Made by a program: the position numbers and the translations under genes. This document shows, piece by piece, positions 1 through 6,430 of a stretch of DNA of 7,696 nt. Position 1 is the first letter of the stretch. Every line of letters begins with the position of its first letter. Origin of the DNA: Clostridiales bacterium (lineage in GTDB: Bacteria; Bacillota; Clostridia; Christensenellales; CAG-1252); NCBI GenBank assembly GCA_003445835.1, contig DMCI01000105.1:1-7696 (forward strand). Direction: 5' to 3'. The notes beneath the pieces are model-generated. The model was not told the DNA's origin and searched no databases. It saw only the letters and a program-made list of their open reading frames with translations.

Positions 1-968
1 TCGGTCACTTCCTCCGGGCGCTCGTCGATCAGCAAGACCATCAACTTCACTTCGGGAGAATTTTCCGAAATGGAATTGGCGATCATCTTCAAAAGGGTCG
101 TTTTACCTGCCTTAGGCGGCGATACGACCATCGCGCGCTGACCTTTGCCGATGGGGGCGATGAGGTCAATGGCTCTTGCGGCAAGTTCGTTACGCTTGCC
201 GGGGATCTCCAAACGCAAGCGCTCGTTGGGGAAGATGGGGGTCAAATCGTCAAACCTCGGACGGGAAAAGGCGTAATCCACACTCTTGTGGTTGACTTCG
301 ATGATTGCCTCCACTGCGGGCGGCTTGCCCTCGGCGGTGGCGCGGCAATACGCCGTCACGTAATCACCGGGACGGAGCCCGCTTCTCTTGATCTTTTGGG
401 TGGGAACGTAGCTGTCCTTAAAACTGTTTCTGAAATTGTTCGCGCGAAGGAAACCGTAGCCGTCGGGCAGGATCTCCAAAATACCCGAACGCACTTCACA
501 CCCGAGCAAGCTGTTTTTATCTTCGCCGCCTTCGTTGAACGTTTCGGTAGCGGGCGCGGCTTTCTTTTCAACGCGCTCCCCTTGTTCAAGAGAAGCGGAC
601 TTGTCGCCCTGCTCCCTCCAGTCGCCGAACCTGCGTCTGGTGTCGACGGGTCTTTTTTGCGATTGCGGGATATAGGTGCGGAAGGTAGGAACCGTCTTGC
701 GTTCCTCCTTTTGTTCCGTCGGTTGCGCTTCCTGCTGCGGGATAAAGGTCGCGGATGCGGAAGCCTTGGGCGGACGACCCGCCTTTCGTACCTTTTGCGG
801 CTCCGCCTTACCGTCGCGGATATCAAGAATACAATCGATCATCTCTTGCTTTTTAAGGGATGTGGGATGCGGCACGCCTACTTCGCGCGCAAAAGTACGT
901 ATCTCATGGATGCCCATATTATCGAGATAATCTCTCGTAATTTCATTCAAATCAATTGCAATTGCCAT
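1..968 (-). CDS. rho: Transcription termination factor Rho (3' end cut by window edge)
   Basis: Hexameric RNA-dependent ATPase/helicase that ends transcription at Rho-dependent sites. About 322 codons are present and the C-terminal part lies outside the window. Residues 1-50 form the Rho_N (SAP-like) domain. Residues about 51-155 are a hydrophilic, basic, Gln/Glu-rich insertion, about 105 residues more than E. coli Rho to judge by the P-loop offset. The cold-shock-type RNA-binding domain begins near G162 (GILEILPDGYGFLR). The ATPase domain has Walker A PPKAGKTT with K289, and the catalytic DERPEE motif with E316 at the very edge. The ATG at 968 is chosen because GGAGG (974-978) sits 5 bases upstream and the Rho_N domain starts at once. 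The long insertion resembles that of Gram-positive Rho proteins. It contains a GRPPK stretch (residues 64-68) and two T-F/Y-I-P-Q repeats (74-79, 98-103). Identity is certain; the role of the insertion is not. Confidence 0.98.
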   Translation of the reverse strand, partial: MAIAIDLNEITRDYLDNMGIHEIRTFAREVGVPHPTSLKKQEMIDCILDIRDGKAEPQKVRKAGRPPKASASATFIPQQEAQPTEQKEERKTVPTFRTYIPQSQKRPVDTRRRFGDWREQGDKSASLEQGERVEKKAAPATETFNEGGEDKNSLLGCEVRSGILEILPDGYGFLRANNFRNSFKDSYVPTQKIKRSGLRPGDYVTAYCRATAEGKPPAVEAIIEVNHKSVDYAFSRPRFDDLTPIFPNERLRLEIPGKRNELAARAIDLIAPIGKGQRAMVVSPPKAGKTTLLKMIANSISENSPEVKLMVLLIDERPEEVT

Positions 969-1118
969 AAAAACCTCCGAAAAAAACTGCAAAAAACCTT
1001 GCAAAACTATTTATATGATGCTTTTTTCTCCTTTAGACGGAACAAGTCCGCCCTAAATTACCGCGCCGAGAACTCTGCGCGTCTATTTTGTCTTTGGGAT
1101 GAGTATTGACTTAAAAAG
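969..1118 (-). promoter_or_regulatory. Leader/intergenic region upstream of rho
   Basis: This 150-base gap holds no gene. On the minus strand it contains a small hairpin (1036-1052, GGCGGA/TCCGTC around a 5-base loop, one G-U pair), an AAAGGAG-like purine run just after it, a TATAAA -10-like box (1010-1015) and several U-rich runs before the GGAGG ribosome binding site. I find no good -35 box at proper spacing to the TATAAA, and no intrinsic terminator in the minus direction after the upstream hydrolase gene. Rho may therefore be transcribed at least partly from the upstream operon. Rho autoregulation through its own leader is known in other bacteria, but nothing here proves it. Confidence 0.35.
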
Positions 1119-1769
1119 TCAGTTTTTTTCAAAACAAATGACTTTCATCGAGTAATCGTCGTCGAAATCCGAACGGTCGAACTCTACTTTGCCGTCCGAG
1201 ACGTACTCGATGTCGTCTTTGTCAAAATAGTCGAGGAAAGAATCCAGTCCTTCGATATCGATCTCGATATCGTCGGTTTTGTAATGCATGGGAATGATCA
1301 CGTTTGGCATCAAACGATCGACGTATTCTTTTGCGACTTCCGCGTCGATCGTATATTTGCCGCCGACCGGGACCAAGAGGATGTCCACCGGCCCGATCGC
1401 TTCGATCATCATGGGGGAAGGACCGTGTCCGACGTCGCCCAAATGGCAAACGTTGACGCCGTCCATACGGATGTTAAAGATCACGTTCATTCCTCTGTGC
1501 TTGCCGCCGTGATCGTCGTGATACGTGTTCAAACCGAAGATCTGCACGCCTTTAACGTCGTGATAGCCCGGTTTATCGATGATCATGGGATTACCGGAAA
1601 CGGCTTTGACGTTGTTGTGATCGTAATGCTGATGACTTACGGTCACGACGTCCGCGCTGACGGCAGGAAGAGTAATGCCAATTTCACTTGAGTAGGGGTC
1701 GGTGATAACCGTCGTACCGGTGCTTTCCTGCAATTGGAAGCACGAATGCCCAAGCGGTGTAATGATCAT
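1119..1769 (-). CDS. UlaG-like metallo-beta-lactamase-fold hydrolase
   Basis: A 216-residue, single-domain, probably cytosolic metal-dependent hydrolase. It starts with MIITPLGHSCFQL, typical of the UlaG/YtkL (UPF0173, L-ascorbate-6-phosphate lactonase-like) branch of the metallo-beta-lactamase superfamily. The metal site is visible as HQHYDH (H46, H48, D50, H51), with H109 and D112 in CHLGD and H162 in PMHYKT. ITDPY near residue 24 is also typical of the branch. The C-terminal third (about 166-206) is unusually acidic. The ATG at 1769 has AAGGAG (1776-1781) at good spacing, and this site overlaps the stop codon of the PRPP synthetase gene 10 bases upstream, so the two are probably co-transcribed and coupled. 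The substrate cannot be read from sequence. Proximity to prs hints at a phosphorylated sugar or nucleotide metabolite, but that is inference. Confidence 0.9.
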   Translation of the reverse strand: MIITPLGHSCFQLQESTGTTVITDPYSSEIGITLPAVSADVVTVSHQHYDHNNVKAVSGNPMIIDKPGYHDVKGVQIFGLNTYHDDHGGKHRGMNVIFNIRMDGVNVCHLGDVGHGPSPMMIEAIGPVDILLVPVGGKYTIDAEVAKEYVDRLMPNVIIPMHYKTDDIEIDIEGLDSFLDYFDKDDIEYVSDGKVEFDRSDFDDDYSMKVICFEKN

Positions 1770-1779
1770 AAAAAACTCC

Positions 1780-2946
1780 TTATTTGTTTCTGTATTTCTC
1801 CACGAGTTCTACGATCTTGTCGTGGGGGTCCAAAAGCTTGCTCACCGAGCACTTTTGGTGCGTCGCGCTGATGATGTACGCGCCGTATTTTGCCATATTG
1901 GCCTCGATGAACCAGGGCTCCTGCCTGAGTTCCTCGGGAACGTAGGTCAAGTTGGTGGAGATGACCGCGTCGAACAAACCTTTTTGATACGCATCGCGGA
2001 ACTTATCCAAACCTTCGGTGAAAAGACCGAACGTTGCGGAAAGGAAGATGCGGTTTGCGCCCTTCTCCTTGATGTGAGAAGCAAGGTTGATCAAGCTGTC
2101 ACCGGTGGCGATCAGGTCGTCCGCCACAAAGACGTCCATCCCCATCGGAGAGTCACCGATGTACTCGTGGGCGATGATCGGGTTTCTGCCGTTGACGACG
2201 TGAGCGTAGTCACGCCTCTTGTAGAACATACCGAGATCCAACCCGAGGATGGATGCATAGTAAGTGTTTCTGTTCATCGCGCCTTCGTCCGGGCTGACGA
2301 TCATAAAGTGATCTTTGTCCAAACGCAGGTCGTCAAAGCGCTTCAACAACGCTTTGATGATCTGATAAGAAGGCATATAGTTGTCAAAACCCATCAAAGG
2401 AGTTGCGTTTTGCACGCGGGGATCGTGCGCATCGAAAGTGATGAGCTCGGTCACGCCGAGGGCTTCGAGTTCCTGCAACATCATCGCGCAGTCCAACGAC
2501 TCACGCGCGCTGCGCTTGTGCTGTCTGCCGCCGTAGAGGATGGGCATCAACACGGTGATGGAGTTTGCCTTGCCGCCAATGGCGGAAATGATCCTCTTCA
2601 GATCGGCGTAGTGGTCGTCCGGAGACATCGGCACGCTCATCCCGTACATATTGTAACGGATGCTGTAGTTGCCCACGTCGCAGATGATGAAGATATCCAT
2701 ACCGCGGACGGATTCCTTGATCAGCGCTTTTGCGTCACCCGAGGTGAAGCGCAAACAGCCGTGTTCGATCAAAAAGGTCTTTTTATCAAAAGACTTGCCG
2801 TGCTTTTCCGCTTCCTCATTATACCATTGTACGAGATATTTGTCAATGCGCTCCCCGAGCTCCTGCGCTCCGGCCATCGCAATGATCCCCATCTCGGGAA
2901 AGTGTGCTTCGAAATCAAACGCTTTTTCAAGAAATGATGTTGACAT
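1780..2946 (-). CDS. prs: Divergent ribose-phosphate pyrophosphokinase (PRPP synthetase)
   Basis: Makes PRPP from ribose 5-phosphate and ATP for nucleotide, His and Trp synthesis. The 388-residue product is clearly longer than the usual ~315 residues. Visible motifs are the RQHKRSARES ATP-contact region (141-150), FDAHDPRVQ (171-179, replacing the usual MDLHA-QIQ), VSPDEG (217-222), YKRRDY (242-247, matching the KRR catalytic flexible loop) and the PRPP-binding loop VFVADDLIATGDS (272-284). The extra length lies mainly in the N-terminal half and a C-terminal tail. The ATG at 2946 is preferred because CGGAGGT lies 5 bases upstream. A longer in-frame start at 3039 would add 31 residues of no homologous look and would overlap the DUF1846 gene. 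It sits 16 bases after DUF1846 and 10 before the hydrolase. Function is likely but activity may differ from the classical enzyme. Confidence 0.9.
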   Translation of the reverse strand: MSTSFLEKAFDFEAHFPEMGIIAMAGAQELGERIDKYLVQWYNEEAEKHGKSFDKKTFLIEHGCLRFTSGDAKALIKESVRGMDIFIICDVGNYSIRYNMYGMSVPMSPDDHYADLKRIISAIGGKANSITVLMPILYGGRQHKRSARESLDCAMMLQELEALGVTELITFDAHDPRVQNATPLMGFDNYMPSYQIIKALLKRFDDLRLDKDHFMIVSPDEGAMNRNTYYASILGLDLGMFYKRRDYAHVVNGRNPIIAHEYIGDSPMGMDVFVADDLIATGDSLINLASHIKEKGANRIFLSATFGLFTEGLDKFRDAYQKGLFDAVISTNLTYVPEELRQEPWFIEANMAKYGAYIISATHQKCSVSKLLDPHDKIVELVEKYRNK

Positions 2947-2950
2947 AAGT

Positions 2951-2957
2951 ACCTCCG
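2951..2957 (-). promoter_or_regulatory. Ribosome binding site fixing the prs start
   Basis: CGGAGGT on the minus strand lies 5 bases before the ATG at 2946, in the 16-base gap after the DUF1846 stop. It decides for the 388-residue product over the longer in-frame alternative that starts inside the upstream gene. Confidence 0.85.
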
Positions 2958-2962
2958 ATTGA

Positions 2963-4441
2963 TTACATGTATAAATTTGCGTCCGGGAACTCCGGTTCGC
3001 AAGTAAGATTGATGCCAAGGCGCTTGAAGAGTCTTTCATCCGTAGCGCTCAAAATGCAAGTGGAATGCGCTTCGCAACCTTTCAAATCCTTCAAATGCTG
3101 TACGGCAAGTTCCGCCGCGTGGTTGCTGGTTTGGCTGACAACCAAAGCCATCAGGACTTCGGAAGGATTGAGTTGATAGTGCATTTCCTTATACGTTTTC
3201 TTTTTCAAAGAAACCATCGGGCGAATGACCGCCGGCGCGATCAGCTTAATGGGGTCGGCAATGCCCGCAAGGACTTTGATGCCGTTAAGAAGCGCGGAAG
3301 AAGCCGCCTCCAGGTCGTCCGTCGTCTTGCCGGTGACGATCTGTCCGTCGGGAAGCTCCAACGAAACGACGTGTTTGCCGCAATTCTTTGCCTTTTCCAA
3401 AGCGGGAGCGACCACCTTTCTGTCCGCGGTGGAAAGCCCAAGCTCGCTGAGCAAGATCTCAAGCTTCTTGATGGTGTCCATCTCGGCAAGACCTTGTTTG
3501 TAGTAGCAAAGCGTTTGATAGTATCTGCGAATGATCTCTTGCTTGGCGGCTGCTTGCACGACTTCGTCGTCAACGATGCCGAAGCCCGCCATATTCACGC
3601 CCATATCGGTGGGAGATTGATACTTGCATTCCCCGAGGATGCGGGTCAAGATCGCCTTCACGACGGGGAAAACCTCGATATCGCGGTTGTAGTTGACCGT
3701 CTTGACGCCGTACGCTTCCAAGTGGAAGTGGTCGATCATATTGACGTCCTTCAAGTCCGCCGTGGCAGCCTCGTAAGCGACGTTGACGGGATGCTTCAAA
3801 GGAATGTTCCAGATCGGGAAAGTTTCAAACTTGGCGTAACCGGCTTTGACCCCTCTCTTGCTCTCGTGATAGAGTTGGCAAAGGCAGGTAGCCATCTTGC
3901 CGCTGCCCGGACCGGGCGCGGTGACGACGATCAACGGACGCTCGGTCTCGATGTACGGGTTTTGACCGTAGCCCTCGTCCGAAACGATGGTGTTGACGTC
4001 GGTGGGATACCCCTTGGTGCGGGTGTGGATGTACACCTTTTCCCCACGGAGTTCCAACTTCTTTTTGAAGAGGTCGGCAGCGGGCTGCCCCTCGTATTGC
4101 GTAATGACGATGCTACCGACGAAGATGCCCAGCGCGCGGATGTTGTCGATGGTACGCATCACGTCGTGACCGTAGTCGATGCCCATATCGGCGCGGATCT
4201 TGTTCTTTTGCAAGTCAGCGGCGTTGACCGCCATGATAAGCTCCGCCTTATCCTTGAGTTTTTGCAGCAACTTGACTTTTGCGTTGACGTCAAAACCCGG
4301 CAAAACGCGCGAAGCGTGATAGTCGTCGAACAACTTGCCGCCAAACTCAAGATACAACTTGCCGCCGAAGCTGTTGATACGTTCAAGAATGGCTTGGGAT
4401 TGCTTTTTTACGTACAGTGCGTTGTCAAAACCGATCTTCAT
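2963..4441 (-). CDS. UPF0371/DUF1846 family protein
   Basis: A 492-residue protein recognised as DUF1846 (UPF0371), a conserved family of unknown biochemical role common in Firmicutes and Actinobacteria. Typical stretches are the start KIGFDNALYVKKQS, LYLEFGGKLFDDYHASRVLPGF (about 30-50), RADMGIDYGHDV (83-94), VTAPGPGSGKMATCL (173-187) and DMGVNMAGFGI further on. The APGPGSGK segment (175-182) looks like a P-loop, so nucleotide or phosphate binding is plausible but unproven. The protein has no signal peptide or obvious membrane segments. The ATG at 4441 is chosen because CAGGT lies about 8 bases upstream. An in-frame TTG at 4456 would add five residues but lacks a ribosome binding site and would bury that one. 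It is the first gene of an operon with prs and the UlaG-like hydrolase, which suggests a role near PRPP/nucleotide metabolism (inference). Confidence 0.92.
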   Translation of the reverse strand: MKIGFDNALYVKKQSQAILERINSFGGKLYLEFGGKLFDDYHASRVLPGFDVNAKVKLLQKLKDKAELIMAVNAADLQKNKIRADMGIDYGHDVMRTIDNIRALGIFVGSIVITQYEGQPAADLFKKKLELRGEKVYIHTRTKGYPTDVNTIVSDEGYGQNPYIETERPLIVVTAPGPGSGKMATCLCQLYHESKRGVKAGYAKFETFPIWNIPLKHPVNVAYEAATADLKDVNMIDHFHLEAYGVKTVNYNRDIEVFPVVKAILTRILGECKYQSPTDMGVNMAGFGIVDDEVVQAAAKQEIIRRYYQTLCYYKQGLAEMDTIKKLEILLSELGLSTADRKVVAPALEKAKNCGKHVVSLELPDGQIVTGKTTDDLEAASSALLNGIKVLAGIADPIKLIAPAVIRPMVSLKKKTYKEMHYQLNPSEVLMALVVSQTSNHAAELAVQHLKDLKGCEAHSTCILSATDERLFKRLGINLTCEPEFPDANLYM

Positions 4442-4448
4442 AAGTGTT

Positions 4449-4453
4449 ACCTG
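4449..4453 (-). promoter_or_regulatory. Ribosome binding site deciding the DUF1846 start
   Basis: CAGGT on the minus strand lies 7-8 bases before the ATG at 4441. No Shine-Dalgarno-like sequence precedes the alternative TTG at 4456, which favours the ATG. Confidence 0.6.
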
Positions 4454-4513
4454 CAAAAAGCTGAAATTTGTTTCTGAAGAAGTGAGAACTCCCCACCCTC
4501 GATCACGGTATTG

Positions 4514-4543
4514 AGTATACCATTACGGTCGTTTTATTGTCAA
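4514..4543 (-). promoter_or_regulatory. Sigma-A promoter of the DUF1846-prs-hydrolase operon
   Basis: On the minus strand, a perfect -35 TTGACA (4538-4543), an 18-base spacer and -10 TATACT (4514-4519) with an extended TGG just upstream. Transcription should start near 4507, giving a leader of about 65 bases before the DUF1846 ATG. It is the strongest promoter in the window by match to consensus, fitting a constitutive housekeeping unit. Confidence 0.9.
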
Positions 4544-4566
4544 GCGTTATCAAGAATCAAGACGTT

Positions 4567-4588
4567 AAAAAATATGGATAACCTATAT
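4567..4588 (-). terminator. Possible weak intrinsic terminator after the DUF1624 gene
   Basis: Eighteen bases past the stop codon, the minus strand can fold ATAT-(A bulge)-GG, loop TTAT, CC-ATAT, followed by a run of six T. The stem is short, AT-rich and bulged, so it may leak or be chance. Nothing better lies between this gene and the next promoter. Confidence 0.3.
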
Positions 4589-4605
4589 AAATATCGCGCG
4601 CGCCT

Positions 4606-5508
4606 TTATCCGAATATCACAAAGTTGCCGAAGTCCACAAAAAGCGCAGTCACGACGGCAAGCAGCAGCATATTGACGACCTGGTGCGTGATGACAACGA
4701 CGAGGGTGTGTCTTCCCACAAAGCGGAAAGGCTTGTTCCAAACGCCGTCCCCCTTGGGAAACAGCGACTTGCCCGCGCCGTACAGGAGGGTGATGACCGC
4801 CGCCCCGCCAAAGGCGTAACCGAGGTACGGGATGAGCGGGAAGTAATCGCCGCCCGTCCAATCGATATCCGCAAGATCCTCGTGCAAAAACATCAGCCAA
4901 CGATTGGGCTCTATCGTCGCCCTGCTTATCAGATAATTCACCAAAAAGATGATCCCGGTCAGCGCCGCCGAAACGAGGAAGAACACCAGGTCGCCCCGCT
5001 TCTTTGCAAGGCGGGTAAGCGCGTACACCGCGGTAACGATGACGGTCGCAAAGGAAAGCATATGCAAAACGCCGAAGGTGATGATGTCCTCTTCCTCAAT
5101 GATGCCCAGCATCGACGCAAAATAGGTGCCGAGGGTCACCAGCGCCGCGGCAAGAAAGGTCTTCATCGCGCGGGAAAGATTGTCGCGGCTGAAAATGGTA
5201 CTGCCGCCGCACAATCCGAAAAAGACGCACAAAGCGACCACTTGCACCACGTCGCGGGTACGCCCGATCCAATGTCCTTCGTGCGCCCACCAATGACAAG
5301 CAAAACGAGCAATGGCGTCAGCGGCGCCCCCTCTTGCCCTCCACACGTCGGCAAAGACGTACGCCAAGTCGTACATCAAATGATCGATACACATCAAAAT
5401 GATCGCGAAACCGCGGAGAAAATCAAGTTCCCAAATGCGCCTGCTCTGTCCTTTTGGCGCGGCGGGATAGTTTAAAACGGTCGTTCTTTGCTCTCCGCTG
5501 AAAAACAT
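4606..5508 (-). CDS. DUF1624 membrane acyltransferase (heparan-alpha-glucosaminide N-acetyltransferase-like)
   Basis: A 300-residue integral membrane protein of the DUF1624/HGSNAT-like family, which is proposed to move acyl groups across or at the membrane onto sugars or other acceptors. Signature parts are RIWELDFLRGFAIILMCIDHLMYDL (about 24-48, first membrane helix, with H43 a candidate catalytic histidine), GLCGGSTIFSRDNL (98-111) and DYFPLIPYLGYAFGG (221-235). Further hydrophobic segments lie near 88-106, 114-134, 144-166, 172-194, 222-244 and 264-290. The ATG at 5508 is chosen because it falls right at the family's N-terminus. The reading frame stays open much further upstream, but that part is out-of-frame shadow of the neighbouring gene. 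The preceding stop is one base away, so translation is probably coupled; AAGGA about 8 bases upstream could serve as ribosome binding site. The acceptor is unknown. Confidence 0.9.
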   Translation of the reverse strand: MFFSGEQRTTVLNYPAAPKGQSRRIWELDFLRGFAIILMCIDHLMYDLAYVFADVWRARGGAADAIARFACHWWAHEGHWIGRTRDVVQVVALCVFFGLCGGSTIFSRDNLSRAMKTFLAAALVTLGTYFASMLGIIEEEDIITFGVLHMLSFATVIVTAVYALTRLAKKRGDLVFFLVSAALTGIIFLVNYLISRATIEPNRWLMFLHEDLADIDWTGGDYFPLIPYLGYAFGGAAVITLLYGAGKSLFPKGDGVWNKPFRFVGRHTLVVVITHQVVNMLLLAVVTALFVDFGNFVIFG

Positions 5509-5509
5509 A

Positions 5510-6286
5510 CTACTCGTCCTTGTACTCCGTACCGATGTAACGACGAGTGCCTTCCGCTTCCTCAAAAAGTTCAAAGCGGTCGGAATATTCCTTGACCAAA
5601 ACGCCGGGACGACGTTTGCTGTAATAAATGAGCGGACGCTCGGGAATGGGGGCGTACGGACGACTGTTTCTGCCGTAGTCCTCTTCACGGTAAGGCACAT
5701 AACCGCCTTGGGGACGGGTTTCTTCCCTGCGATAAGCGGGCGGCTCTTCGTACGGAGCGCGAGGGCTCTCGTAGTACGGCGCGTGCGGACGATAGTCACC
5801 GTAAGGCTGACCGTCGGCGTAATGATCGGAATATTGCTCCCCGTAAGGAGGATACCCGCCCTGCTGACCGTAACGGGGATCGTACCCACGCGGATCACGG
5901 TAAGGTTGGGATCCGGCACCTTCCTCCTCGTCCTTTTTCATACCTTGACGAGCGCGACGCACCTCTTCACGATACTCCGTAAAAGGAGCAAACACCGCAG
6001 AAAGCGGACGGACGATCAAGTTGCGTACCGAGATGATGACCGCCGCCACGCAACACAGACCGAACCCGACGTAATACAAAACCTGGTCGGTACCCGTACC
6101 GCCGAAGGTAAACTCCGTCGTTGCCAAAAGAACGATGCCGAAAACGCCGTAAAACAGCGGGATATACAACCCGAAAAAGACAAGCAAGGACGCCAAAACT
6201 TTGACGAGAACGGCTAAGAGTTTGAAGATCAACTTAATGACCGTCCAGGCGATCATGCAGATCATAAAAATGATACCGTTCTTCAT
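5510..6286 (-). CDS. Membrane protein with Tyr/Pro/Gly/Arg-rich low-complexity tail, unknown function
   Basis: A 258-residue protein I do not recognise. Residues about 3-56 are strongly hydrophobic (one or two membrane helices with Lys in between), and a further helix spans about 68-90. A basic segment (105-118, YREEVRRARQGMKK) follows, pointing to a cytoplasmic tail by the positive-inside rule. Residues about 127-213 are low-complexity, rich in Tyr, Pro, Gly, Arg and Asp/Glu, with 17 tyrosines between 129 and 211. The end (217-258, starting RPLIYYSKRRPGVLVKEY) looks ordered and may be a small conserved beta-rich domain. The ATG at 6286 has GGGAG 6 bases upstream. It is first in a two-gene unit with the DUF1624 acyltransferase, so it may anchor, regulate or recruit that enzyme. 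That role is inferred only from the one-base spacing. Confidence 0.85.
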   Translation of the reverse strand: MKNGIIFMICMIAWTVIKLIFKLLAVLVKVLASLLVFFGLYIPLFYGVFGIVLLATTEFTFGGTGTDQVLYYVGFGLCCVAAVIISVRNLIVRPLSAVFAPFTEYREEVRRARQGMKKDEEEGAGSQPYRDPRGYDPRYGQQGGYPPYGEQYSDHYADGQPYGDYRPHAPYYESPRAPYEEPPAYRREETRPQGGYVPYREEDYGRNSRPYAPIPERPLIYYSKRRPGVLVKEYSDRFELFEEAEGTRRYIGTEYKDE

Positions 6287-6359
6287 CCTCTTCTCCCATC
6301 AAACTCACAAACGATCGTGAAAACGCCCCCGTTTGAAGACGTTGCTTCCATATTAGAAA

Positions 6360-6388
6360 ATTATACCATACTTTGCGTAAATAGTAAA
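6360..6388 (-). promoter_or_regulatory. Sigma-A promoter of the membrane-protein/acyltransferase unit
   Basis: On the minus strand, -35 TTTACT (6383-6388), a 17-base spacer and a perfect -10 TATAAT (6360-6365) preceded by TGG (extended -10). It lies directly after the terminator of the phosphatase gene. The predicted start near 6353 gives a leader of about 65 bases before the ATG at 6286, with no obvious riboswitch or hairpin. Confidence 0.88.
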
Positions 6389-6395
6389 TATTTTT

Positions 6396-6430
6396 CAAAA
6401 AACCCGCCGCAAAAAGTGGTGAGGCGGCGG
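6396..6430 (-). terminator. Intrinsic terminator of the GNAT-phosphatase operon
   Basis: On the minus strand a 7-bp GC-only stem, CCGCCGC (6424-6430) with GCGGCGG (6404-6410), encloses a 13-base loop and is followed by G and six T. The stem begins on the base right after the phosphatase stop codon TAG (6431-6433), so the two are packed without any spacer. Confidence 0.92.

Noticed and set aside
288..1109. Long plus-strand reading frame opposite rho
   Set aside because: It is antisense to a clear Rho coding sequence, its protein has no family look, and it lacks a ribosome binding site.
1107..1129. Terminator-like hairpin TGACTT-AAA-AAGTCA followed by G and seven T on the plus strand
   Set aside because: It points along the plus strand, where no gene precedes it. 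In the minus direction it has no T-run. The stem is short and AT-rich and overlaps the hydrolase stop codon, so it is probably chance or at most ends antisense RNA.
1702..2937. 411-codon plus-strand reading frame opposite prs
   Set aside because: It mirrors the codon use of prs on the other strand (many His/Val/Asp) and matches no known fold; the minus-strand gene has all PRPP synthetase motifs.
2947..3039. 31-residue N-terminal extension of the PRPP synthetase
   Set aside because: It overlaps the DUF1846 gene, and a strong ribosome binding site lies right before the ATG at 2946.
3065..4477. 470-codon plus-strand reading frame opposite DUF1846
   Set aside because: Shadow of the real minus-strand gene; no family features, no ribosome binding site or promoter in front.
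5509..5919. N-terminal extension of the DUF1624 frame up to 5919
   Set aside because: It runs out of frame through the upstream membrane-protein gene, is low-complexity, and the DUF1624 family start fits the ATG at 5508.
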